From the NCBI GenBank assembly GCA_030615365.1, contig JAUWZM010000039.1:1-24695 (forward strand): a DNA stretch of 24,695 nucleotides, given 5' to 3'. The position numbers and the translations under genes are program-made. The stretch's first letter is position 1. Every line of letters starts with the position of its first letter. Below are positions 13,221 to 20,298 of this stretch, piece by piece. The notes below the pieces were generated by a model. That model was not told where the DNA came from. It saw only the letters and a program-made list of their open reading frames with translations, and did not search any database. Source of the stretch: Candidatus Aerophobota bacterium (GTDB taxonomy: Bacteria; Aerophobota; Aerophobia; Aerophobales; B3-G15).

Positions 13221-14723
13221 ATGAGAGATGAATATAAGACAAAAGAAGAGCTTATAAATGAATTAACGAAACTACGCCAACGAATTGCTGAGTTAAAAAG
13301 ATCAGAAATCGAGCACAGGCGTGTAGAGAAAGAACTTTGCAGGAGTGAAGAGAGCTATAGAAGCCTTATCATGCTGGCTCCTGACGGCATAGTAATTTTT
13401 GATATGAAGGGCACAGTTACATCAGTTAACCCCGCTGGAATAAAGATGTCAGGGTATTCCAAGAATGAAATTGTTGGCAGTCACTTGCTGAAGCTACCGT
13501 TCCTGAGGGCGAGGGATATTCCCAAGTATGCAAAACTTCTCATTTCTGTCCTAAGAGGAGAAGAACCTGAGCCCTTTGAGGTCGTTTTTCACCATAAGGA
13601 CGGGACCTCTCACTGGACTGAAATACATGCTGGCTTCATAGAAGTGAACGATAAGAAAGTAGGTATCCAAGCAATCGTCAGGGATATTACCAAGCACAAG
13701 CAGGCGGAGAAGGCACTACAAGAAATACACGACGAATTGGAAATGCGGATTGAGGAACGAACTAAAGAGCTTGCAAAACTCAACGAAGAATTATGGAGTG
13801 AAATCACCGAGCGCAAGAAGATAGAGGAAGATTTAAGAGAATCTGAAGAGAGATACAGAACGCTGTTTCAAGGTGCTGCTGAGGGAATATTTGTCGCAGA
13901 GATTGAAACGAAGAAGTTCAAATATGTCAATCCTGCCATGTGTAGAATATTGGGCTACTCCAGCGAAGAATTGGAAGGGATGGATACACTTAATATTCAT
14001 CCCAAAGAGTCTTTGAAGCATGTGATTTCTAAATTTGAGGCCCGGGCACGAGGAGAAAAAATGTTAGCGCCAAACATTCCATGTTTGAAAAAAGACGGAA
14101 CAACCATATATGCAGATATCTACACAACCAAGGTCTTGATAGATGGAAGAAAATGCAATCTAGGTTTCTTCACAGACATCACCGAGCGCAGGCAAAATGA
14201 AGAGAAACTTGCCCACATGGCTACTCACGATCTGCTGACTAATCTACCTAACCGGGCTCTGTTTGGTGATACTCTTGGTCTGGCAATAGCTCATGCGCAT
14301 CGTAACCAGCAAAAACTTGCCGTGATGATGCTTGATCTGGATTATTTCAAAAATGTTAATGATACGTTGGGGCATAGCGTGGGTGATAAGTTGCTACAGG
14401 GTGTTGGTAATCGACTAAGAAATATGTTGCGTGAAAACGATACTATTGCCCGCATAGGAGGAGATGAGTTTTTACTGCTTCTACCAGAAATCAATCAGAT
14501 AAAAGATACGACCAAGATTGCCCAAAAAATTCTGGAAGTTTTTCAACAGCCATTTATGGTTGACGGGCACAAAATTTCCATTACTGTAAGCATTGGAATT
14601 GCCATTTATCCTATTGATGGTGAGGATGTTGATATCCTGATGAGTTATACCGATATTGCCATGTACTCGGTCAAAAGAAATGGCCGCAATAACTACCAGC
14701 GTTACATACCCAGCCCAGATTAG
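13221..14723 (+). CDS. PAS-PAS-GGDEF diguanylate cyclase
   Basis: A 500-residue cytoplasmic sensor. A short coiled coil (residues 8-45) leads to PAS domain 1 (about 42-160), a long coiled coil (160-212) to PAS domain 2 (about 210-325), then the GGDEF domain (330-495). The active-site motif GGDEF is at 413-417, and RxxD (R404, D407), the product-inhibition site, is five residues before it, so it should make cyclic di-GMP from GTP and be feedback-controlled. LDLDYFKNVND (371-381) is the conserved metal/substrate region. No EAL domain follows, and no membrane segment is present. The PAS ligand or cofactor is unknown. The ribosome-binding site is weak. An HU tail relic starts 45 bp after its stop. 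Confidence 0.93.
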   Translation: MRDEYKTKEELINELTKLRQRIAELKRSEIEHRRVEKELCRSEESYRSLIMLAPDGIVIFDMKGTVTSVNPAGIKMSGYSKNEIVGSHLLKLPFLRARDIPKYAKLLISVLRGEEPEPFEVVFHHKDGTSHWTEIHAGFIEVNDKKVGIQAIVRDITKHKQAEKALQEIHDELEMRIEERTKELAKLNEELWSEITERKKIEEDLRESEERYRTLFQGAAEGIFVAEIETKKFKYVNPAMCRILGYSSEELEGMDTLNIHPKESLKHVISKFEARARGEKMLAPNIPCLKKDGTTIYADIYTTKVLIDGRKCNLGFFTDITERRQNEEKLAHMATHDLLTNLPNRALFGDTLGLAIAHAHRNQQKLAVMMLDLDYFKNVNDTLGHSVGDKLLQGVGNRLRNMLRENDTIARIGGDEFLLLLPEINQIKDTTKIAQKILEVFQQPFMVDGHKISITVSIGIAIYPIDGEDVDILMSYTDIAMYSVKRNGRNNYQRYIPSPD

Positions 14724-14767
14724 GAATAAAAAATGTATCCGTGTATTACTGAATTAGCGGAATCTGA

Positions 14768-14842
14768 AATCCAGAGAGAAAGAAACTACCTAAGTTTGTG
14801 CCAGGGAAGGGTTTGAGGGAGAAGGTAAAGTCGAGAAATTGA
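14768..14842 (+). pseudogene. HU gene C-terminal relic, copy 1
   Basis: The frame reads NPERKKLPKFVPGKGLREK and then VKSRN before a TGA. Compare KVPKFVPGKNLKERV, the end of the intact HU at 11564. Only about 24 codons are left and there is no start. The 54-residue membrane gene follows at 14906, as a membrane gene follows the intact HU. Confidence 0.75.
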
Positions 14843-14905
14843 CAGCCAGATGTGAGCAGTTTTGAGGTTTTTAACGCTTCATTTAAAGAGATCAGGTGAA
14901 ACATA

Positions 14906-15070
14906 ATGCTAATCTATATTTTTATAGCTATACTATGTGGAATTGTGAGCGCGATAATAGCAAATAGTAAAGGACGTAATCCTATTGTCTGGTTTTTTGC
15001 TGGATTGTTACTGAGTATAGCTGGATTAATAATAATTGCTGTATTATCTAAAAAAATAAAGAATAAATGA
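14906..15070 (+). CDS. 54-residue two-helix membrane protein, function unknown
   Basis: ATG 14906 to TGA 15068-15070. The first membrane helix (MLIYIFIAILCGIVSAIIA) is followed by a short loop NSKGRNPIVWFF and a second helix (AGLLLSIAGLIIIAVL) and ends in a basic tail KKIKNK. AGGTGA lies a few bases upstream as a modest ribosome-binding site. Small proteins with the pattern I-A-x-S-K-G-R-N-P are widespread in bacteria; I recognise the pattern but not the function. Its stop overlaps the start of the 51-bp repeat, copy B. Confidence 0.65.
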   Translation: MLIYIFIAILCGIVSAIIANSKGRNPIVWFFAGLLLSIAGLIIIAVLSKKIKNK

Positions 15071-15115
15071 TCCTCAAATTTTCGTTTTATTTATGTTGGC
15101 AGTTCTGGATTGGGC
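15065..15115 (+). repeat. 51-bp repeat, copy B (paired with 6959-7009)
   Basis: Same sequence as copy A with about six differences. Here the ATG is part of the overlap ATGA with the stop of the small membrane gene, and no ribosome-binding site precedes it. Its frame runs MILKFSFYLCWQFWIGLVIRI and stops. Confidence 0.7.
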
Positions 15116-15151
15116 TGGTGATAAGGATTTAGAGCTATAAGGGGCGAGGGG

Positions 15152-15193
15152 TTGACAAAATATTATAATTATATATGTTATTTATAATAACAT
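15152..15193 (+). promoter_or_regulatory. promoter with palindrome over the -10 region
   Basis: TTGACA at 15152-15157, then a 16-bp spacer to TATGTT. The inverted repeat ATGTTAT / ATAACAT (15175-15193, 5-bp gap) overlaps the -10 box. This is the same arrangement as at 7038-7085 but with a different palindrome. CTTCGTAGA follows in both places. Confidence 0.5.
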
Positions 15194-15250
15194 CCCTTCG
15201 TAGACCTGTGTCTCGAAGGCCCCGGGTTCTGGTGAATCCGGGTTTCTTTT
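15186..15250 (+). ncRNA. possible short RNA or attenuator with terminator
   Basis: After the promoter the sequence contains CCTTCG / CGAAGG (15195-15219), then a stem CCCGGGTTC / GAATCCGGG (15221-15242; one G-U pair, TGGT loop) followed by TTTCTTTT. The second structure is a good rho-independent terminator. An RNA starting near 15186 would be about 65 nt. It may be a free small RNA or a leader that stops transcription before the NYN relic. No family of RNA is recognised. Confidence 0.4.
15221..15250 (+). terminator. rho-independent terminator
   Basis: 9-bp stem (one G-U pair), 4-base loop TGGT and the tail TTTCTTTT at 15243-15250. It sits between the promoter at 15152 and the NYN relic. Confidence 0.65.
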
Positions 15251-15269
15251 ATAATTCAAAAACTTGCCA

Positions 15270-15472
15270 ATGAAACGCATTCTTTTTTTATAGATGGTTT
15301 TAATATTTATCATGCTCTCCAAGCTAAAAATCAATATCACAAATATAAATGGTTAGATTACTCAGCTCTTGCCAGATGCTTTATCAGTCCTAAGAAAGAC
15401 AAAATTGTAGGGATCATGTTGTTTACTACCTATGTTACTTGGGATCCGAGTAAAGAAAAGAGGCAAAATTAA
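15270..15472 (+). pseudogene. NYN/PIN-like nuclease domain fragment
   Basis: After the start ATGAAACG a single missing base shifts the frame; then comes HSFFIDGFNIYHAL, followed by KYKWLDYSALARCF and KIVGIMLFTTYV, ending TWDPSKEKRQN and TAA. FIDGFN with a conserved aspartate is the first strand of NYN (LabA/DUF88, PIN-like) ribonucleases, and the rest matches the following strands of that family. The second half of the domain is gone; after the TAA the sequence continues with an unrelated coding repeat. Inactive. Confidence 0.7.
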
Positions 15473-15611
15473 GACAAAAAGATATAAATTTAGAGTGACG
15501 GAAAAGGGGCTAAAAATAAGTATTGATAAGAAAAGCAAGCTAATAATAAGCATAGTAAACAAATCCTAAAAACCTACCTTATCGACTCCTATCGTTGGCT
15601 CCAAAGATTAA
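15465..15611 (+). repeat. fossil coding repeat, copy B (paired with 8597-8758)
   Basis: Reads KIKTKRYKFRVTEKGLKISI, then KKSKLIISIVNKS, a TAA, then TPIVGSKD and TAA. It is parallel to copy A in protein but has a stop. It is joined to the end of the NYN relic (the frames overlap at 15465-15472), whereas copy A has no NYN domain before it, so they are separate modules. Confidence 0.6.
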
Positions 15612-15622
15612 ATTAATTCAGG

Positions 15623-15803
15623 ATGGAGAGTGTTGAATTTCCTGCACTGAGACATACCTTCGCTTTTCATTTAGTTATGAATGGTGTGGATACTTTGGCA
15701 GTGAGTAAGTTATTAGGACATTCCTCAGTGAAGATGACAGAAAAGTATAGCTCACCTTGCACAGGGACATTTAAGGCAGGCTGTGGAGAGACTTAGCTTT
15801 TAA
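15623..15803 (+). pseudogene. tyrosine recombinase (Xer/phage-integrase type), C-terminal relic with frameshift
   Basis: The frame reads ESVEFPALRHTFAFHLVM, then VDTLAVSKLLGHSSVKMTEKY. LRHTF holds the second catalytic arginine, GHSS the histidine region and KY the nucleophile tyrosine of this family. Directly after the tyrosine one extra base shifts the frame; the expected ending AHLAQGHLRQAVERL then appears in the next frame and stops at 15801-15803. The catalytic N-terminal half is missing. It belongs to a lost integrase of an island or phage; it does not have the features I would need to call it IntI. Confidence 0.8.
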
Positions 15804-15840
15804 TATAACTTTTATTTGAAGATCCCGAATCTTTTGAGAA

Positions 15841-15872
15841 GAGCAGCAAGGATGAGGTTGCCCTTGCTGCTC
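15841..15872 (+). terminator. perfect 11-bp hairpin after the recombinase relic
   Basis: GAGCAGCAAGG / CCTTGCTGCTC with a 10-base loop. It is not followed by a clear T-run on the plus strand (ATATAATGAAAAGG). On the minus strand the tail TTCTCAAAAG is also weak. It could be a terminator remnant or an operator. AAAGGAG and a six-codon frame (ATG 15896, MLFVGF) follow. Confidence 0.4.
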
Positions 15873-16072
15873 ATATAATGAAAAGGAGAAAAAAAATGCT
15901 CTTTGTTGGTTTTTAATTGTTCTTGAAAAGATATTATAATAGTCTCTGTATATCTACTCTGTATAATACAATAAAGAAATAAAATGTCAAATCTCATTAT
16001 TTTCATATCTTTTTCTTTAGATAATTCATTTTAATCCAACACCCATTTGTTATCCATAGAAACTAAAATTTC

Positions 16073-16201
16073 CTATTCTCTTTTTAAACTGGAGTTTCTT
16101 GCCCAGGATGGAGGGTTGTTAGCAAGGCTTCTGCCATAGTAATTTGTTGCACTATCAGTTGGGTCAAGGAATCCTATCTCCAGCACCCCTTGAGCCATCA
16201 T
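16073..16201 (-). CDS. short minus-strand ORF, possible gene scrap
   Basis: A 42-codon frame on the minus strand that reads GVLEIGFLDPTDSATNYYG and then LANNPPSWARNSSLKRE. The composition looks protein-like and it runs divergently from the promoter at 16242. No good ribosome-binding site precedes MM. The family is unknown. It may be a remnant. Confidence 0.2.
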   Translation of the reverse strand: MMAQGVLEIGFLDPTDSATNYYGRSLANNPPSWARNSSLKRE

Positions 16202-16241
16202 CTCGCATATTATCCATATAATCAATTTTTTCTTTACTCCA

Positions 16242-16290
16242 CAGTAAATTTGACAAACATTTATAATTTACTATAACAATAACGTGAGGT
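16242..16290 (+). promoter_or_regulatory. 49-bp promoter/operator element, copy 1
   Basis: Identical to 20299-20347 over 49 bp. TTGACA (16250-16255), a 16-bp spacer and TATAAC (16272-16277) form a promoter. AGTAAATT and AATTTACT are exact complements 14 bp apart that flank the -35 box, a typical position for an operator of a small regulator. Here the element is in front of the XRE relic, so the operator may have been that regulator's own. Confidence 0.6.
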
Positions 16291-16294
16291 AAGG

Positions 16295-16539
16295 GTGAGG
16301 TTTAGTAAAGAAATAATGGGGCTTAAGAGAGGCTATCGGATTATCCCAGGTAGAGTTAGCACAAAAAATTGGGATACAGCAAGGCTCTCTTAATAGAGTT
16401 GAGAATTCGAAATAGTCTCCCTTTTCCAATTTTATCCTATTAAAAGAATTTAGCTATGATCTTACACATCAGTTTTAACGAACTTGAAGCCCTTGCTGAT
16501 AGAAATAGAAGAATTATTAAAGCTTCAGCAAGTACATGA
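16295..16539 (+). pseudogene. XRE-type helix-turn-helix regulator, decayed
   Basis: Begins GTG 16295 after a GGT-rich site. One frame shift early in the gene is needed, after which it reads LREAIGLSQVELAQKIGI and QQGSLNRVENSK, a typical HTH_3/XRE helix-turn-helix (LSQ...LA..IGI...L...E). It then needs a second shift to continue in LPFPILSY, stop, KNLAMILHISFNELEALADR. At least three lesions make it inactive. XRE genes of this size are commonly antitoxins or autoregulators. The upstream promoter with its palindrome is duplicated before leuS. Confidence 0.75.
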
Positions 16540-16928
16540 GAAAAAAAAGAAGCTATTCTATCACCCATAAAAAGCGACTTTCTCTTAATGCTTTTCAATT
16601 CTTCCATCGTATTGCACTCCTTAACTCAATTCTTTTCGGGAAGCTAATTAACTTCCAGTACGCTCACCAGGATAACCCCGATGTTGGGTTTTTTGAATTG
16701 GATTCACCACAGTTCGGGGAGAGTGAGAAGATTGAGCATAAGAAAGCCTCTACTGATGAGTTGGGTGCGGTGTTTTTTTACCATCCGTCTACAGAGACGC
16801 CTGTGGAGTTGGAGCTTATTGGATTTTTTCTTGAGTCCCAGGGTAAGAAGAGTTGGGAGGAATTAACCCTGGAAGAACAGGATGAATTCAAGAAGGAAGT
16901 AGAACGTGTCAAGGCAGAGAAAGAATAG
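16536..16928 (+). CDS. unrecognised protein, N-terminus uncertain
   Basis: A 130-residue frame. The C-terminal two thirds (VGFFELDSPQFGESEKIEH onward; SWEELTLEEQDEFKKEVERV near the end) looks like genuine coding, whereas the first 40 residues (MRKKRSYSITHKKRL) look like a wrong-frame extension of the XRE relic. Its ATG overlaps the TGA of that relic, and no ribosome-binding site fits. The true start may be lost, for example by a frameshift near 16690. No family is recognised. An HU tail relic follows 15 bp later. Confidence 0.4.
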   Translation: MRKKRSYSITHKKRLSLNAFQFFHRIALLNSILFGKLINFQYAHQDNPDVGFFELDSPQFGESEKIEHKKASTDELGAVFFYHPSTETPVELELIGFFLESQGKKSWEELTLEEQDEFKKEVERVKAEKE

Positions 16929-16942
16929 TATGGGATGATAGA

Positions 16943-17023
16943 ACCGGTAAGAGTTTCTTTATATCAAATAAAAGGGCTCCTAAATTGTTGCCGGGGAAGG
17001 CATTGAGAGAGAAAATAAAATAA
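16943..17023 (+). pseudogene. HU gene C-terminal relic, copy 2
   Basis: The frame reads TGKSFFISNKRAPKLLPGK and then ALREKIK before TAA 17021-17023. The intact HU has TGKIIQIPAKKVPKFVPGK and NLKERVR in the same place. No upstream part is left. It ends 15 bp before the LamG gene, and its stop codon overlaps AAAAGGAG, the ribosome-binding site of that gene. Confidence 0.75.
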
Positions 17024-17038
17024 AAGGAGTAGGTGGAA

Positions 17039-17929
17039 ATGTTTGGCAAGAAGATATTTTTGATAGGTTTGGCAGTCTGTTTTGTAGTACCAATTATTTG
17101 GGGGATGCCAACGAAAGTACAGGGAAAATTTATAGAAGAACGATTAGCTGAAGTTGAAATAAGGGTTGCTAAGTTAGAGGAGGAGTTAACGGCAAAGATT
17201 GCCAACCTTGAAAGAGCTATAGATATTCTTGAGAAAAGACTGAAGGCACTTGAAGAAGGTAAAGTAGCTATCTCTGAGATATCACTACCTACTTATCTGC
17301 TGCTGCACTTTGACGAAAGGGCAGGGTCTGTTGCGCATGACAGCACCCCCTATGGACATCACGGGGCAATTCATGGGGCAGCGTGGACTGATGGGATACG
17401 TGGTTCTGCTCTGTATTTTGATGGAAAGGATGATTTGGTTGATTTAGATGATACTTCACAGTGGAGACCCTTAGATAAATTTACGTGGGAATTATGGATA
17501 AAACCCTCACAAACTCTTGATGGTACTATGATACTTGGAACTGGAGGAAAAGCAGGTGATCCTCCATATAACACTGAAATTTATATTTCTAAAAACAAAA
17601 TCTACTATTCTTATGAAAGAGGGCGTACAAATTACACTGTTAATTCTCAGACAGAGTTATCTATTGGAGACTGGTACCATATCGTTGTTCTCCATAATGA
17701 TTCTCAAGGTAATGTAAGTTTATTCCTTAATGGGATTTTAGAGGATAGTTCTACTTGTGCTGGTCCAACGGTGCAAAATGATGCATTCTATTTAGGTAAA
17801 CGATTAGCTTTTGGGACTGCTCATTATTTCAATGGTGTCATTGATGAAGTAGCGATCTACAGCAAGACCCTTTCCCCTGAAGAGATAAAGGAGCATTATG
17901 AGGCCAAGAAAGTCGAGTTAATCGAATAA
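17039..17929 (+). CDS. exported coiled-coil / LamG-domain protein
   Basis: A 296-residue protein. The ATG at 17039 is chosen over the in-frame GTG at 17033 because AAAAGGAG sits 10 bases before it. Residues 1-29 are a signal peptide (GKKIFLIGLAVCFVVPIIWG), residues 31-73 a coiled coil (EERLAEVEIRVAKLEEEL and following), and residues 85-285 a concanavalin-like LamG domain: LLLHFDE, the DSTPYGHHGAIHGAAW strand, GSALYFDGKDDLVDL, WELWIKPSQ, and the end FNGVIDEVAIYSKTLSPEEI. Such LamG domains usually bind glycans or other surface ligands. It should be periplasmic or on the cell surface, with the coiled coil giving oligomers or an anchor. The gene at 17986 follows by 56 bp. Confidence 0.88.
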   Translation: MFGKKIFLIGLAVCFVVPIIWGMPTKVQGKFIEERLAEVEIRVAKLEEELTAKIANLERAIDILEKRLKALEEGKVAISEISLPTYLLLHFDERAGSVAHDSTPYGHHGAIHGAAWTDGIRGSALYFDGKDDLVDLDDTSQWRPLDKFTWELWIKPSQTLDGTMILGTGGKAGDPPYNTEIYISKNKIYYSYERGRTNYTVNSQTELSIGDWYHIVVLHNDSQGNVSLFLNGILEDSSTCAGPTVQNDAFYLGKRLAFGTAHYFNGVIDEVAIYSKTLSPEEIKEHYEAKKVELIE

Positions 17930-17985
17930 ACAAGAAAAATAATAGGTAGTGTGAGGCGAGAAAGTAAAAATACAGAGGTGAAAAG

Positions 17986-18513
17986 ATGCGAAGGATAGTA
18001 ATAGTAACAATTATTTTGTTATCTTTCATGGCAGAGATAGCATTCGCCTTTCAAAATGAGCCAGAAGGCTTTAGGGATTTAAAGTGGGGGGATTCTCCAG
18101 CAGGCGATATGGAACTTATAGATAGTGCAATTAACGAAATGATTTACCAGCGATCCAATGTAAAATCTCACATTGGTGGTGTTGAATTTTTTAAGATCGA
18201 CTTTATTTTTCTCCAAAAAAGGGTTGGTTCTTGTGGTTGTGAAACTGAAGAGTCTTTTGTGGGAGTGCATCTCTATTTCAAAGGAAAAGAAAACTATGAC
18301 ATTCTAAAAATGCTTCTCAGGGATAGATTTGGAGAAGAAACATATAAAGGAGGGATTGAACTGGAATGGGAAGGAAACAAAACGATAATTCTTTTGAATT
18401 ACGAGTTTATATTTAACGGAGGGGAATTAATATTTGAAAGCAACCAACTTTTTAAAAAACTTATTGATATCGACGAAAAGGAGCAAATTGAAAAAGCCAA
18501 GGATGACTGGTAG
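17986..18513 (+). CDS. exported protein of unknown function
   Basis: A 175-residue protein behind AGAGGTGAAAAG. Residues 1-21 are a signal peptide (IVIVTIILLSFMAEIAFA). The mature part begins NEPEGFRDLKWGDSP, a motif (G-F-R-x-x-K-W-G) I have seen in several uncharacterised secreted bacterial proteins, and it ends in the acidic/basic DIDEKEQIEKAKDDW. A cysteine pair SCGCE (about residue 84) could bind metal or form a disulphide. Function unknown. It is 56 bp after the LamG gene, so it is probably in the same transcript. Confidence 0.7.
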   Translation: MRRIVIVTIILLSFMAEIAFAFQNEPEGFRDLKWGDSPAGDMELIDSAINEMIYQRSNVKSHIGGVEFFKIDFIFLQKRVGSCGCETEESFVGVHLYFKGKENYDILKMLLRDRFGEETYKGGIELEWEGNKTIILLNYEFIFNGGELIFESNQLFKKLIDIDEKEQIEKAKDDW

Positions 18514-18603
18514 GTTAATTTTTTTATAATTCTGGGAAGGGATTAAGTTTCGAGGCTCTTCCCGGTCTATATTTTAAAGGGATTCACTTTTTTCTTTCGC
18601 TCA

Positions 18604-18720
18604 CAGTAAATTTGACAAGCATCTGTAAGAAAAGGTAAATAAACCAATAGAAAGGAGAAAAAGATAAATAGGGTAGCGTTAGTAAAGATGGTAAGTTTAT
18701 GTACTTCTGCTATTTCTGAT
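18604..18720 (+). pseudogene. HU promoter and N-terminal relic
   Basis: CAGTAAATTTGACAAGCAT (18604-18622) matches the first part of the 49-bp promoter element. Then come AGGTAAAT, AATAGAAAGGAGAAAAAGAT and ATAAATAGG. The leader with AAAGGAGAAAAAG is the same as before the intact HU, but the ATG is changed to ATA (18664-18666). The frame then reads NRVALVKMVSLCTS, parallel to NKAGLVKAVSYETG in HU, before losing similarity. It is a dead 5' end of an HU gene. Confidence 0.65.
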
Positions 18721-18735
18721 AATGGAATAAAAAGA

Positions 18736-18763
18736 GCAAGGGATGGGGGATCCCATCCCTTGC
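18736..18763 (-). terminator. rho-independent terminator of the barrel-like gene
   Basis: A perfect 12-bp stem GCAAGGGATGGG / CCCATCCCTTGC with a 4-base loop. On the minus strand it is followed by TCTTTTTATTCC, a good tail. It lies 45 bp after the stop codon of the gene at 18808-19782. Confidence 0.85.
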
Positions 18764-18807
18764 AGGTTATTTTACAACGAACAGGGGAATGATGAAGTTT
18801 GTCAGAA

Positions 18808-19782
18808 CTAAAGTCTAAGTCCCAATCCGGTCTTTGCTCCCAGATGGCCACCTCGCCACATAAGTTCGAGCCAACCAAACATGCTTTGATTGAAATCATA
18901 GTAAGCACCACCTCGGAATTCGAGGATATTTTCTGATACCATGGTGTAAGAGAATGGTTTCTCTTGCTCCGAAAGGACAGTACCATCAGTGTCTGTCTCG
19001 CGATAGGAAGCAGTTCCTGAATAACTGATTTGCGTTGAATTTATCCCTACGCTAAAGAATGGACGGAATGCTCCTATAAGAGACTTTATGAAGAGATGAG
19101 CGAAGAACTGAGTGGTGATAGCCTTATCATGGTTGAGTTCCCATGTTTTAGTAGGACTATACGTAGACCGGTAACGGTAATGTCCCACATTGGTGTTCTG
19201 CTGGTTGAAGTACCCAGCGCTGAATCCAATTCCTCTTGACGGACAGCAGAGATAGTCGAATCCTAGTCCCCAGAAAAACCCACAAGAACTATCACCCAGA
19301 CCCCAGTCAGGAGCATAAGAACTTCCCTGTTCGGAAGAGCTGCCGCCGTACTCATCTGAGGAGCTTGTATCCGCCTGTTGGAACTGAGGTTTGATTCTTC
19401 CTCCCCCCATGCTGACCGCAACATTTGCTCGCCCTCCTAGTGGATAAACGTATGTACCTGCAATGCGAGAGGTATCAACCAGCTGTGTGAGTTGGCTCGT
19501 CAGGCTCCAATTCCAACCCCCCTCACAAGAATAATCAGGATACCAAGGCAGGGAAACAGGACCACCTTGAAGTTTCATCTGTTGTGTGGAGGAGCCATTA
19601 CATATTGCGAATCTTCCTACAGGAACTGTCTCTGTTAAACTCCCCGTAGAACCAATTGGAGCGTTTACCTTTGTATCCCAAAGCCCCTGGTTTACCCCGC
19701 CTACCTCCCCGGCACAAGCTGTACTTATTGAAAAAATTAAACCAACCGTTACCACTGTGCTAATTAACAAGAACTTTTTCAT
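18808..19782 (-). CDS. exported barrel-like protein, function unknown
   Basis: 324 residues from the ATG at 19782, which has AGGAGGGAAGT just before it; an in-frame ATG ten codons upstream lacks such a site. Residues 1-25 are a signal peptide (KKFLLISTVVTVGLIFSIST, cut near ACAG). The mature part is rich in Gly, Ser, Tyr and Trp, with alternating strands (GLGFDYLCCPSRGIGFSAGY, FFAHLFIKSLIGAFRPFFSV, SENILEFRGGAYYD) and ends GAKTGLGLRL, a composition that fits an outer-membrane beta-barrel of about 10-12 strands. A serine-rich loop (TSSSDEYGGSSSEQG) may be external. It is monocistronic, with its own terminator. Confidence 0.75.
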   Translation of the reverse strand: MKKFLLISTVVTVGLIFSISTACAGEVGGVNQGLWDTKVNAPIGSTGSLTETVPVGRFAICNGSSTQQMKLQGGPVSLPWYPDYSCEGGWNWSLTSQLTQLVDTSRIAGTYVYPLGGRANVAVSMGGGRIKPQFQQADTSSSDEYGGSSSEQGSSYAPDWGLGDSSCGFFWGLGFDYLCCPSRGIGFSAGYFNQQNTNVGHYRYRSTYSPTKTWELNHDKAITTQFFAHLFIKSLIGAFRPFFSVGINSTQISYSGTASYRETDTDGTVLSEQEKPFSYTMVSENILEFRGGAYYDFNQSMFGWLELMWRGGHLGAKTGLGLRL

Positions 19783-20298
19783 ACTTCCCTCCTCATGTTT
19801 CATATCCTTCATAGAACTTTTGGCAGTACCTTTTATATATTATTTGACACTACCTTTTTAGATAAACCCTTCGATCCCCCCTATCCTTTGTTTTATGATA
19901 GTTTTATGCTTTCACATCTGTTTTTTAGGAAGAAAATTTTATCCGTAGGAGAATAATGTTTAAAAATCACTTTTGTGAATAATTCCTTCATCTTGGAGGA
20001 AATTTACAGAAAATTTTGAACTTGACTTTGAACTTCTGATTTTCCTTGAGTCTTAGCAGACTTCATTATGTAAGGATAATTAGTCAAAGTTAATTACAAT
20101 GTGTAGGTGCTCTTATCGTTATGGATATGAGTTTTTTCTAGTGAGCCAATTCCGAAGAGATGTTTTGGTATCGGATGTATAATCCAATTTCCCTTGTATA
20201 TAATAAAAGAGAATTTTACAATCATTACTAATATTATTATAATAATTATTATAATCAACAATAATTTTTTGTCAAATATCGCATCAAATCATACCTCG
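19783..20298 (+). other. 515-bp divergent gap without a gene
   Basis: Both flanking genes point away from this gap, so it must hold the promoters of the minus-strand barrel-like gene and possibly others. I see no convincing frame. A run of ATTATTATAATAAT repeats (about 20228-20255) is locally palindromic and very AT-rich, the sort of sequence that bends or melts easily. Confidence 0.45.

Noticed and set aside
15195..15250. Possible tRNA end (GGTTC...AATCC)
   Set aside because: The loop is too long for a T-arm and no acceptor, anticodon or D arm is present; a terminator hairpin explains it better.
15623..15803. Integron integrase (IntI)
   Set aside because: The fragment fits general Xer/phage-type recombinases; the IntI-specific region is absent and the gene is frameshifted.
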